Source of the DNA: Roseiarcus sp963820795
GTDB lineage: Bacteria; Pseudomonadota; Alphaproteobacteria; Rhizobiales; Beijerinckiaceae
NCBI GenBank assembly: GCA_963820795.1
Contig: CAWGBJ010000010.1
Location: forward strand, 124,001-188,000
Length of the DNA stretch: 64,000 nt
Direction of reading: 5' to 3'
The notes below the pieces were generated by a model, which saw only the letters and a program-made list of their open reading frames with translations, ran no database searches and had not been told where the DNA came from. The position numbers and the translations under genes are program-made. Positions 26,462 through 35,776 of the stretch are shown here, in pieces; positions within the stretch are counted from its first letter, which is position 1, and each line of letters begins with the position of its first letter.

Positions 26462-28048
26462 GCCGCCATCGCCTGAATCTGGCCCGTCGCCGAAGCCTGC
26501 AAAATTGTGCGCTGTTCGATCGCCTCGCCAGACAGCTCGCCGACGATCGCACCGCGGAACATGATCAACACCCGGTCGCACAACCAGACGAGCTCATCGA
26601 GCTCGGTCGTCACCAGCAGCACCCCGGCGCCCGCTGCGGCCACTTCCTCGATGATCTTGCGGATCTCGTCCTTGGCGCCGACATCGACGCCGATAGTGGG
26701 CTCATCCATCACGAAGACCTTCGGCCCAGTCTCCAGCCACTTCGCGAACAAAACTTTCTGCTGGTTGCCGCCGGAAAGCTGACGGGCGAGCGTGAACGGA
26801 CCCGGTGCGCGGATGCGCAGGCGCTCGATGTTGCGGACCGTCGTCTTCTCTACCTCCCTGCGGTTTAGGAACCCGAGAGCGCCACCGAAGCGCGACAAGA
26901 TCGGCAGGCTGATATTCTCGGTCAGGGGGAAGTCGAGAAGGAGGCCCTCGCGCAAGCGGTCGTTTGTGATGAGCGCGATTCCTGCGCGAAGCGAGGCGGA
27001 CGGTCTCGACTCCGGGACGGGCGATCCATCGACCATGACCCGCCCGGTCGCCGGGCGCGGCGAGGCGCCGAAGATGGCGCGCGACAGTTCATTGAGGCCC
27101 GAGCCGGCGAGGCCCGTGACGCCGAGGACCTCGCCCGCGCGGACAACGAAGCTCGCACTGTCCAGTGCGCCACGGACGGTGAGATTCTCGACCGAGAGCC
27201 GCGGAGTGGCGTCGCGCGCCAGCTCGCGGCCGCGCGAGGCGCGAGACACTGCATTGACCTCGCGGCCGATCATGGCGGCCACAACCTGGGGCAGCGTCAT
27301 GTCGCGGACCAGCCGGTCGGCCACGACCTCGCCGTCGCGCATAATGGTGAGGTCGTCGCAAACCTCAAAGATCTCGCTCAGATAGTGTGAAATGAGGACA
27401 AGGCCAACGCCTTGCGACGCAAGCTGTCGAATGAGACGCAGTACGACATTGACCTGTGCGCTCGTGAGCGATGAGGTCGGCTCGTCGAGAATCAGCACCT
27501 TCGGATCGCGATGAATCGCTTTCACGATCTGGATCATCTTGCGGAGGTCGTTCGAGAGCTCCCCGACGAGCGCCTCCGGCTCGGCGACTACCTCGTAGCG
27601 GTCGAGCAGCGTTTTCGCGATCTCGCGCGCCTGGCGTCTTCGGATGATTCCAAGGCGGGAGGCGGGTTCATTGTTGAGGAGCAGATTCTCGAGCACCGTC
27701 ATCGACGGGATAAGGTTGATGTCCTGATGCACTGTCACGATGCGCCGCGCCAGGGCCTCGTCGGCGGTGGCGGAGCGGAGTGGCCGTTCCTCGAACTCTA
27801 TCGATCCTGTGTCGGGCGCATCCACCCCAGCGATGATCTTGGCGAGCGTCGATTTACCCGCGCCGTTCTCGCCTACCAGGCCGCGAACGCGGCCAGCGAC
27901 AATGGAAAAATCGACGCCGCGTAACGCCTGAACGGCGCCGAACCGCTTGGCGATGCCCGTGCAGCGCAGCGAAGACGCCAGCGCCCTTGAGGGGCGCTGA
28001 CGACTTCCGATGCGACCCCTCGGCCTCGCCGCGATCGGCGGTGGTCAC
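26458..28048 (-). CDS. sugar ABC transporter ATPase (two ABC domains), start region broken by a frame shift
   Basis: A CUT2 ATPase of about 529 residues. The first Walker A (GENGAGKSTLAK) and preceding IAKRFGAVQALRGVDFS are in frame with the rest, but no normal start codon precedes them in that frame. A GTG at 28048 overlaps the binding-protein stop (GTGA), as expected for this operon, and reaches the main frame if one base is removed, possibly an A in GGAAGTC near 28005. The second domain has degenerate Walker A (GLAGSGLNE) but intact LSGGNQQKV and VFVMDEPTIGVD. Exact N-terminus uncertain. Confidence 0.82.
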
Positions 28049-29001
28049 TTGCCCGTCACCTGCGGATCGTTGGCGAATTCGGCCGCATTGTCCTTGGTGA
28101 GCAGCTTGGTGCCGAGACCGACGAACGGCTCGACCTTGCCGCCTTCAAGATAGGTGATGACCGTGTTCAGCCCGTCATGACCCATCTTGAACGGGTCCTG
28201 GACAACGAGCGCGTCGATCTTACCGTCCTTGACCATCTGATAGGAGACGGGATCAAGGTCGAAGCCAACGAGCTTCACCTGCCCCGCCTTGCCAGCCTGC
28301 TGCAGCGCCTGATAGGCGCCCTGCAGAACGAGCTGGTTGAACGCGAAGGCGCCTTTCACGTCGGGCTCGGCGACCAGCAGGTCCTCCATCGCCTGCCGGC
28401 TCGAATCGAAAGTCAGGAACTGCACCGGCTGCTCCTTGAGAACCTCGAGGCCAAGCTCCGCTGCTTTGGTCTCGAATCCCTTGCGGCGCGTCTGGCCGTT
28501 GTCGTTGGTCGGCGCGTGATCGAGCGTGATCACCTTGTCGCCCTTAGACAGAAGCTTCGCCATATACTCGCCCGCCAACTCGCCGCCCTTCTTGTTGTCG
28601 GTGATGATCAGGCTGATGTAATTGCCCGAGCGGACGCCGATGTCGGTGATGACGACGGGAATGTTGTTCGCGTTGAAGACCGTCTTGATTGGCTCAGTGA
28701 CCATAACGCTATCGCCGGGGAAGATCAGGACGCCGTTGACCTTCTGCGCGTAGAGATCCTCCAGGTCGGAGACCTGCTTCGCCTTGTCGGTGTCGCCGCC
28801 ATTGGTGACGACGAGATCGACATTGACGCCCTTGGCCTTCCATTCGTCTGCCGCCTGCTTGGCGCCATTGACCATCGTGACGAGAAACGGATTCGTCCCC
28901 CAGAAGACGGAATAGCCGATTTTGTAGTCCTTGGCGTGCGCCGATGCGGCGAACACGGCTGCCGCAAAAGCAGCGGCGCAAAGCAATTTCACGAAGCGCA
29001 T
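28045..29001 (-). CDS. sugar ABC transporter substrate-binding protein
   Basis: A 318-residue periplasmic protein of the ribose-binding (Peripla_BP_4) family. Signal peptide MRFVKLLCAAAFAAAVFAAS is cleaved near AHA-KDY. The core fold shows NPFLVTMVNGAKQAADEW, GVLIFPGDSVMV and DHAPTNDNGQTRRKGFETK. ATG 29001 lies 8 bases after GGGAGGAG; the ATG two codons earlier is too close. First gene of the operon. The ligand cannot be told from sequence; the family takes up pentoses, hexoses and polyols. Confidence 0.87.
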   Translation of the reverse strand: MRFVKLLCAAAFAAAVFAASAHAKDYKIGYSVFWGTNPFLVTMVNGAKQAADEWKAKGVNVDLVVTNGGDTDKAKQVSDLEDLYAQKVNGVLIFPGDSVMVTEPIKTVFNANNIPVVITDIGVRSGNYISLIITDNKKGGELAGEYMAKLLSKGDKVITLDHAPTNDNGQTRRKGFETKAAELGLEVLKEQPVQFLTFDSSRQAMEDLLVAEPDVKGAFAFNQLVLQGAYQALQQAGKAGQVKLVGFDLDPVSYQMVKDGKIDALVVQDPFKMGHDGLNTVITYLEGGKVEPFVGLGTKLLTKDNAAEFANDPQVTGK

Positions 29002-29643
29002 GATCATCTCCTCCCGTTTGCGCAGGCCCGCTTCCGTGCGGGGCGGCGGACACACAACGCGGGATCCCCGCAGTCGTGATCTTTCTAGCGCCGGCGAGTC
29101 CGCCGGGAACTCCGCCGTCGTGTCAACCGATATTTTGCTATCGCCGCGGCGGCCTTGACTTGTTCGATGTCTTCCCGTCCGGCGAACGGGGCAATCCTCG
29201 GCGACATCGCTCCACCTTCTCAATGATCGGAACCTCCGGCAAACCCGGAGCGATTTACTCGACGACACCCATGTCCGTTAGAGCCCGCTCATGGAAACTG
29301 CGGCTGGCGTCTTCGGCAGAGACTGCAGGTCTAAACTGCTGTTCCAATTGGTGGAGTCGTGGTCCACAAATGCGGGGCGATCCCTTGCAAACCGCGGGCC
29401 AAGGGTGGTCGAATAGAGCGCCGAGCATTTGGTCGGTTTAGGGTTGAACCGCTGCGAGCGGGCGAGGCGCGCCTATGCCGAAGTCGGATTGCGGACATGG
29501 GAGACTTTTCGGTCAGGCTCGGAAAGCGGCAGACGGGAGGGAGATGTGCCAACTCTTGACGGATCGTCGAGATTTTCCCGATTGCAACGCCTTCGCCTGG
29601 CCGCGCACGCGAAGGGCTGAGTCCGGTCCGCCGCCGCTCCGCG
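29002..29643. other. intergenic region between the sugar-binding protein gene and treY
   Basis: About 640 bases that should contain the promoter of the minus-strand transporter operon and the 3' region after treY. A perfect inverted repeat CGATA-N6-TATCG (29128-29143) sits directly upstream of a minus-strand TTGACA (29126-29121), a plausible operator and -35, but no matching -10 is visible. I see no gene, tRNA or insertion element in the remainder. Confidence 0.5.
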
Positions 29644-32358
29644 TCAAGCGAACGTGAGCACGGCGAACGGCAGCGCGCCAAGCAATTCGCGCAGGCTCGA
29701 TCTTGCTTCGAACCGTCGGCCGCGAAAAAGATCGAACCACTCGGCCTCCGGCAGCTCCGCTTCCGCGCGCCAGTCGCGCTTCGCTTCCCTGAGCGCCGGA
29801 AAGCGGGCGACGATGACCGCAAGCCGTCGCTCGCCAATCGACCGGATGAAGCCGAAGGCCAAGTTCGCGTCGTCGCCCCTCATCTCGATCGGCTCGTAGC
29901 CGCCCTCGGCGAAGAGTTCGGCGTGATCGCGGCGGAACGCCAGCAACAGCGCCGTCGTCGCCAGCTTGACGCGGCCGTCGGGCCAGTCCCGCATCAGCCG
30001 CCGGAACAGCTCATCGCGGTGCTCGGCGCGCTCGAGTTCAGGCCCGAGCTTCGCCATCGCCTGCTTGCGGCTGGTATAGTCGACGGCGCGCCGGTTGTCC
30101 GAATCGACGAGGCTCAAATCCCAGAATTCGCAGCCCTGGTAGATGTCGGGAACGCCCGGCGCCGTCAGCTTCATCACCGTCTGAACGAGGCTGTTCTCGA
30201 CCCCGAGCCGCGCGACGCGCTGAATGAACGGCAGGAAGCCCGCGAGAAATCCGCCTTTGGGCTGCAGCGCCTCGTGCGCGAAAGCCTGCATCGCCTCTTC
30301 ATACTCGGCGTTGGGCGCCGCCCAGCTCGAGCGGCGCTTGGCCTCGCGCAGCGACTTTTCCAGCGCCGTGCGGATGCGCGCCCGATAGGCCTCAAGCCCT
30401 TCGTCGGTCGGCTCGTCGAGCATTTCCACCGGCCACGAGCCGACCAGCATCTGGTAGAACATGTATTCGTCGTTGCGGTCCGGCGGCGCGCGGCCTTCGA
30501 TATCGCCGCGGCGCGCGCGCACGAGCCGGCTCCAGGCGGCAACCTGCCGCGGCCATTCCTCCGGCAGTTCCGACAGGACGGCGAGCCTGGCGCGCGCGTC
30601 TTCGCCGCGCTTCGTATCGTGCGTCGCGCTGGCCAGCATCGCGTGCGGCCAGCGCCCGGCCCGCTCGGCGTTCGCCTTGTGCAAGAGCGCCGGCGCGACC
30701 CCGAACCTTTCTGGCGCGCCGCCGACTTCGTTCAAGGCGACGAAACGATTGAAGCGATAGAAGGCCGTGTCCTCGACGCCCTTGGCCATCACCGGCCCAG
30801 AAAACTGCTGCAGCCTCATGGCGACGCGTAAGGCCGCGGTGCGGCTGATGTCCCTGGCGGGCGACCGCTTCGTCTCCGCCGTCAGCACGCTCTCGAGGAA
30901 ATCAAAGGCGGAGGCATGCACGTCCGGATCGAACCGGCGCGCCCGCGATAGGGCCCAAGCGATGTCGCGGCGGTCCGCTTCGGAGAGGGCGCCCGCGAGG
31001 TCGACATAGGTGCGGTAGACCGGGAAGTCGGCGACGATCTCCTTGATCGCGCGCTGCAGGAGGCCGCGCGTCAGATCGGCCGTCATCGGGCTCTGCCGGG
31101 CGAGGCGCGCCGCAGCGCGGCCGAGAGCGTTGAGCTCGCTCGCCATCTCGTTGTCCATGATCCTGAGCTTCGAGACGCGGGCGATCGCCTCGAAGTCTTC
31201 ATCCGCTCCGGCAAAGGCGGCGTAGGCTTCCGTGAAAGCCTCTTCCGCGGACGAATCGACCAGAAGGCCCAGCGCAACATTCATGTAGTCGTAGCCGGTT
31301 GTGCCTTCGACCGGCCAATCATCGCGGAGCCGCTCGTGCGGCGCGAGGATCTTCTCGACCACAAGGTAGAAGGGGCGTTCGACGTGTTCGCGTAGAGCTC
31401 TGAGATAGGAACCCGGGTCGAAAAGCCCGTCGATGTGATCGATCCTGAGGCCGTCGATCTCGCCCCTTTCGAGCATGGCGATGACGCGCCGGTGCGCGTG
31501 GGTGAACACCGGACCGATTTCCATCCGCAAGCCGGCCAGATCGTTGATGTTGAAGAAGCGCCGGTAGTTGATCTCGTCCTCCGCGACGCGGAAGAAGGCG
31601 ACGCGCCAGAACTGCGCGGCGATCAGGCGGTCGAGCTCGCGCCAGTCGCCATTGAAGGCGGCGACGCGCCGCTCGATCTCCGAGCGCGCTTCCGGATCGC
31701 TGCGGGCGCGTTCGGCGAGTTCGGCCTTGAGGCCCTGCGCCCGTTCGGCGACTTGCGGACGCCAGTTCGGCAGGTCGAGAAACCGATCCGACATCCGGTC
31801 GAGCGCTTCGCTGTCGTGGCCGAGGACGATCGGATAAGTCACCGGGCAGACCGGCAGCTTGTGCATGTCATAGGCCCAAACGGCGAAGCTCCCGTCGCCG
31901 TCGAACTTGAGCGCCAGCTTGCCGGCCCTGAGCTCCTCGCCGTATTGCGCGCCGAGGACCGGCGCCAGCAGCTTGCCGTGACCCGCCGCCCAGTCGATGT
32001 CGAACCAGCCGGCGTAGCGCGAGTCCGGCCCCCATTCGAGGACGTCAAGCCAGAGCGGATTGTCGGCGCCGCCGACGCCCATGTGGTTCGGCACGAAGTC
32101 GAGAATGCGGCCCAGACCCTCGCGCCGGAACGTGTCGATCATCGCCGCATAGTCGGCCTCCGTACCGAGCTCAGAATTCAGCTCCGCATGGTCGGTGACG
32201 TCGTAGCCGTGCGGGCTGCCCGGCCGCGCCTTGAAGAAGGGCGACAGATAGACATGGCTGACGCCGAGGCGCGCCAGATAGGGGGCGACGGCCGCCGCCT
32301 CGTTGAAGCCGAACCCGGCGCGCAATTGCAGCCGGTAGGTGGCGCGCGGAGCGGTCAT
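29644..32358 (-). CDS. treY: malto-oligosyltrehalose synthase TreY
   Basis: A 904-residue GH13 enzyme that converts the reducing-end alpha-1,4 bond of maltooligosaccharides to the alpha,alpha-1,1 bond of trehalose. N-terminal TYRLQLRAGFGFNEAAAVAPYL and HGYDVTDHAELNSELG are family marks; catalytic elements include FVPNHMGV, GLRIDHIDGLFDPGSYL and VVEKILAPHE; C-terminal PGVPDIYQGCEFWDLSLVDSDN is diagnostic. ATG 32358 overlaps the treZ stop in ATGA; an in-frame start nine codons earlier lies inside treZ. TreZ then releases trehalose. Confidence 0.96.
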   Translation of the reverse strand: MTAPRATYRLQLRAGFGFNEAAAVAPYLARLGVSHVYLSPFFKARPGSPHGYDVTDHAELNSELGTEADYAAMIDTFRREGLGRILDFVPNHMGVGGADNPLWLDVLEWGPDSRYAGWFDIDWAAGHGKLLAPVLGAQYGEELRAGKLALKFDGDGSFAVWAYDMHKLPVCPVTYPIVLGHDSEALDRMSDRFLDLPNWRPQVAERAQGLKAELAERARSDPEARSEIERRVAAFNGDWRELDRLIAAQFWRVAFFRVAEDEINYRRFFNINDLAGLRMEIGPVFTHAHRRVIAMLERGEIDGLRIDHIDGLFDPGSYLRALREHVERPFYLVVEKILAPHERLRDDWPVEGTTGYDYMNVALGLLVDSSAEEAFTEAYAAFAGADEDFEAIARVSKLRIMDNEMASELNALGRAAARLARQSPMTADLTRGLLQRAIKEIVADFPVYRTYVDLAGALSEADRRDIAWALSRARRFDPDVHASAFDFLESVLTAETKRSPARDISRTAALRVAMRLQQFSGPVMAKGVEDTAFYRFNRFVALNEVGGAPERFGVAPALLHKANAERAGRWPHAMLASATHDTKRGEDARARLAVLSELPEEWPRQVAAWSRLVRARRGDIEGRAPPDRNDEYMFYQMLVGSWPVEMLDEPTDEGLEAYRARIRTALEKSLREAKRRSSWAAPNAEYEEAMQAFAHEALQPKGGFLAGFLPFIQRVARLGVENSLVQTVMKLTAPGVPDIYQGCEFWDLSLVDSDNRRAVDYTSRKQAMAKLGPELERAEHRDELFRRLMRDWPDGRVKLATTALLLAFRRDHAELFAEGGYEPIEMRGDDANLAFGFIRSIGERRLAVIVARFPALREAKRDWRAEAELPEAEWFDLFRGRRFEARSSLRELLGALPFAVLTFA

Positions 32359-34121
32359 TGCTGCAGGCTCCAGCGAACGCTCCATGGGCCAAATGCGCGC
32401 TCCGTCTCGCCGCAGCGCCAGAACACGCCGCTCGCCTCAGGGAAGGCAAGGACTGCATCGGAGAGGTTGGCGTCGAGCAGGAGGCGACGCGCGCCTGCCG
32501 TCCACGTGACGCTGACCGCCTGTTCGCCCCGGATGACGAATACGCCGCCGCGCGCGATCTCCGCCTGAAGCGGCCGGACGAACGCACGGCGCGCGGCGAG
32601 CGCGGCGCGGTAGAAGGCGAGATGGTCCGCATCGATGCGGCTCCAGTCGAGCTTCGCCGACAGGAACGTCGCTTTCGCGATCGGATCGGGGATCCTCGCA
32701 ACCATCGCCGGGTCGGCGAATTGGGGAAACCGCGCGAATTCCTCGCGCCGCCCCTTGCGTACGGCTTCAGCCAGCTCGCCGCCGAAATCGCAGAAGTACG
32801 GAAACGGCTGCGGCGCGCCCCATTCCTCGCCCATGAACAGCATCGGCGTTTGCGGCAGGAGGAGATAGACGCTGGCGAGCGCGCGGATGACCGGCGCGGG
32901 ACAAAGCGCATTCAGCCGCTCGCCGAAGGCGCGGTTGCCGATCTGATCGTGATTCTGAATGAAGGCGACGAACGCGTCCGGCGGCAGCTCGGCGCTGGGG
33001 CGGCCGCGCGGCTTCTGCCGGTAGGCCATGACTTCGCCCTGGAAGGCGAAGCCTTCGGCGAGCGCGCGCCCGATGAGCCTCGTTTCGCCGTAGTCGCCGT
33101 AATAGCCGCCCTGCTCGCGGGTCGCGGCGACATGCAGGACATGGTGGAGGTCGTCGTTCCATTGCGCCGTGTAGAGCACCGGCTTACGGCCGCGGCGGAC
33201 GAGGCGCTGCGGCTCGTTGTCGCCGTTCTCCAGCAGGAGATGGACAGCCCGGGAAAACCGCGACCGGACGCGCTCCGCGAGCTCGTCGAGGATGTCGGGG
33301 CGGCTGTCGTCCTTGATCGTGTCGACGGCGTCGAGCCTGAGCCCGTCGAGATGGAAGGTCTCGATCCAGTATTCGGCGTTCTCGATGACGAAAGCGCGCA
33401 CCGGAGCGGCATTCGCCCCGTCGTAATTGATCGCGTCGCCCCACGGCGTGCGATGGCGGCTGGTGAAGAAGTCCGGCGCGTAGGTCGCGAGGTAATTCCC
33501 CTCGGGGCCGAAATGGTTGTAGACGACGTCGAGCAGCACGGCGATGCCGCGGCCGTGCGCGGCCTCGACGAAGGCCTTGAAATCCTCCGGCCGGCCGTAG
33601 CTCGCGTCGGGCGCGTAAGCGTAGACGCCGTCGTAGCCCCAGCCCCAGCGGCCGGGAAAATCGCTGACCGGCATGATCTCGAGGGCGGTGACGCCGAGTT
33701 CGGCCAAGTGATCGAGCTTCTCGATAGCGGCCTTGAACGTGCCCCCGGCGGTGAAGGCGCCGAGATGCAGTTCATAGAGGACGACGTCGTCCCAGTCGCG
33801 ACCCGGCCAGTCGTCGCGCCAGCGATAGGCGGCGTGATCGATGACCTCGCTCGGCCCGTGCACGTCCTGCGGCTGGAAGCGCGAGGCCGGATCGGGGACG
33901 CGTTTTCCGTCGGCGAGCTCGAAACGATAGAGCGTCCCGGCGCCAGCGTTTGCGACGAGGGCCTCAAAGAAGCCGGCCGCGCGGCGCTGCATCGGCACGC
34001 TCCGGCCCTCGTTCTCGAGGACGACGCTGACGCGCTCCTCCGCCGGCGCCCAGAGACGGAAGCGAACGCGGCCCGCTTCGAGCGAGGAACCGTGCGTCCA
34101 TGAGGGCGAGCCGGGCTGCAT
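32355..34121 (-). CDS. treZ: malto-oligosyltrehalose trehalohydrolase TreZ
   Basis: A 588-residue GH13 enzyme. The N-terminal CBM48-like domain (RVRFRLWAPAEERVSVVL) is followed by the barrel: VLYELHLGAFTAGGTF, VYNHFGPEGNYL, GLRLDAVDTIKDD (nucleophile Asp), LLLENGDNEP (acid/base Glu) and FIQNHDQIGNR. It cuts trehalose from maltooligosyltrehalose. It is followed by treY with an ATGA overlap. Upstream, 152 bases separate it from the esterase gene, with a small hairpin (CGGGCG-A-CGCCCG, 34255-34267), so read-through from the large catabolic operon is possible. Confidence 0.96.
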   Translation of the reverse strand: MQPGSPSWTHGSSLEAGRVRFRLWAPAEERVSVVLENEGRSVPMQRRAAGFFEALVANAGAGTLYRFELADGKRVPDPASRFQPQDVHGPSEVIDHAAYRWRDDWPGRDWDDVVLYELHLGAFTAGGTFKAAIEKLDHLAELGVTALEIMPVSDFPGRWGWGYDGVYAYAPDASYGRPEDFKAFVEAAHGRGIAVLLDVVYNHFGPEGNYLATYAPDFFTSRHRTPWGDAINYDGANAAPVRAFVIENAEYWIETFHLDGLRLDAVDTIKDDSRPDILDELAERVRSRFSRAVHLLLENGDNEPQRLVRRGRKPVLYTAQWNDDLHHVLHVAATREQGGYYGDYGETRLIGRALAEGFAFQGEVMAYRQKPRGRPSAELPPDAFVAFIQNHDQIGNRAFGERLNALCPAPVIRALASVYLLLPQTPMLFMGEEWGAPQPFPYFCDFGGELAEAVRKGRREEFARFPQFADPAMVARIPDPIAKATFLSAKLDWSRIDADHLAFYRAALAARRAFVRPLQAEIARGGVFVIRGEQAVSVTWTAGARRLLLDANLSDAVLAFPEASGVFWRCGETERAFGPWSVRWSLQQ

Positions 34122-34273
34122 TCGCGCCTTTCGGGAGGGAGGATCGGGCGGTCCCTGAAACGACGGCCGAGCTTATCGGTTCCTTCGGCCGGAAAGGATC
34201 CTTTGCCCTTTCGCAAGCAACCGGGAGAAGCGCGGGGGGCGCGGTTCCACCTTTCGGGCGACGCCCGTGAAGC

Positions 34274-35776
34274 TCAGCCGCGCTCGACGACCGAGCTCAA
34301 AAAAAGATGTCTCTCGCGATCCTGTTCCGGGCCGGCCGCGGCCGGGGCGTCGAGCGCCATCACCGGCGCGGCCGCGTCGCGGAACGACGGCCAGGCCGGC
34401 AGGCCGGGGCCGTTGGGATCGCCGGTCTTGATGAAATTGAGCCAGTAGCTCGAGGCGGTCTTCGCCAGAGCGCGGTCGGCTTCGTCGATCGGCCATGAGA
34501 AGACGTCGAGGTTGTCGAAGACATAGAGGATTTCACCGGCGTGGAAGGCGCCGGCGTCGCGGCTCGAGCGTTCGCCGAACCAGCCCTCGGGCGTCAGCGG
34601 GCAACGGTTGAAGCGGAAGCGGAAGATGGGCGCGCGGCCATAGCGCTTCTGCGCGTCGATCCAGGACCAGGTCGAATGAATGATCGTCAGGTCGCCGCCG
34701 AGCGCCCGCGCCGAGGCCTTGTCGAGCGCCGGCGAGCCGCCGGGATAGCGTCTGAGCGCCGCGTCGGCGTGCGCGCCGAAGAGCTTGCGCACGATCTCGG
34801 CATAGGGACGGCGCGCGTCGTCGCCCTGGAGCAGGGTAAAGTTGAAGCCTTCGTCCTTGTTCCAGCCCGCCATCAGCGGGACGTCCGCCTGCTCGCCCGC
34901 GGCGAAGATCTGGGCGGGCGTCTTCGGCAGGAAAAGTCCATCGATGATCGGCCGGTAGCCGAGGCCGGGAGCGGCGGCGAGAATGGCCTCGGCCGGCGCC
35001 GCGCGCAGCTCCGCGAGGTTGCGCGCGCCGACCTTGCGCATGAAGGCGGCGCCGGCAGCCTCTGCTTTGTGGAGCGGCGCCGGAGCGCGGCTCGGGGTGG
35101 CGAACATCGCCCCGCTCTCGCCGATCGCGCGGGTGAAGAGTCCCTTGGCGAGCGGCGAGGCCATGAGCGCGCTGACCGCCTCCGAGCCAGCGGATTCGCC
35201 GGCGATCGTCACCTGGTCGGGGTCGCCGCCGAAGGCCGCGATGTTACGGTTGACCCACCCAAGCGCCGCAACGAGGTCGAGCATGCCGTAATTGCCCGAC
35301 GCGCCATCGGCGGACTCGGCGGTGAGCTCGGGGTGGGCGAGGAAGCCCAGCGCATTGAGCCGGTGGTTCAGCGTCACTGCCACGATGCCGCGCTGAGCGA
35401 GGCGCGTTGCGTCGTACCGCGCCTCGGAGCCGGAGCCGACGACGAAGCCGCCGCCGTGGATCCAGACCATGGTCGGCAGCCGCTCTGACCGCCCGGGCTC
35501 GGCCGGCGTCCAGACGTTGAGAAAGAGGCAGTCCTCGGAGACGCCGCAGATTGTCGGATCGATGTCGTCGAAGACGACGCCCTGCAGCGAATTGGCGCCG
35601 AAGGCGCTGGCAGAGCGGACGCCTTCCCATGGCCGGACAGGCTGCGGCGGACGCCAGCGCATTTCGCCGACGGGCGGCGCGGCATAGGGGATGCCTTTAT
35701 AGACGCGGACGCCGCTCTGATCGGGCCTGGGGACGGCGAGCGCGCCGCCGTCGATGGAGAGCGCCTGCGCCGTCAT
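34274..35776 (-). CDS. type-B carboxylesterase
   Basis: A 500-residue alpha/beta hydrolase of the carboxylesterase/para-nitrobenzyl esterase family. Oxyanion hole HGGG at residues 107-110, nucleophile S195 in GESAGS, acid residue region NKDEGFNF, and the C-terminal histidine in FHAGEILYVF. No signal peptide, so it acts in the cytoplasm on an ester or possibly a lactone. ATG 35776 overlaps the enolase-like stop (ATGA) and has GGAGAGG upstream; the TTG two codons earlier is the alternative. Last gene of the sugar-catabolism operon, so it may hydrolyse an acylated sugar or lactone of that pathway. Confidence 0.85.
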   Translation of the reverse strand: MTAQALSIDGGALAVPRPDQSGVRVYKGIPYAAPPVGEMRWRPPQPVRPWEGVRSASAFGANSLQGVVFDDIDPTICGVSEDCLFLNVWTPAEPGRSERLPTMVWIHGGGFVVGSGSEARYDATRLAQRGIVAVTLNHRLNALGFLAHPELTAESADGASGNYGMLDLVAALGWVNRNIAAFGGDPDQVTIAGESAGSEAVSALMASPLAKGLFTRAIGESGAMFATPSRAPAPLHKAEAAGAAFMRKVGARNLAELRAAPAEAILAAAPGLGYRPIIDGLFLPKTPAQIFAAGEQADVPLMAGWNKDEGFNFTLLQGDDARRPYAEIVRKLFGAHADAALRRYPGGSPALDKASARALGGDLTIIHSTWSWIDAQKRYGRAPIFRFRFNRCPLTPEGWFGERSSRDAGAFHAGEILYVFDNLDVFSWPIDEADRALAKTASSYWLNFIKTGDPNGPGLPAWPSFRDAAAPVMALDAPAAAGPEQDRERHLFLSSVVERG

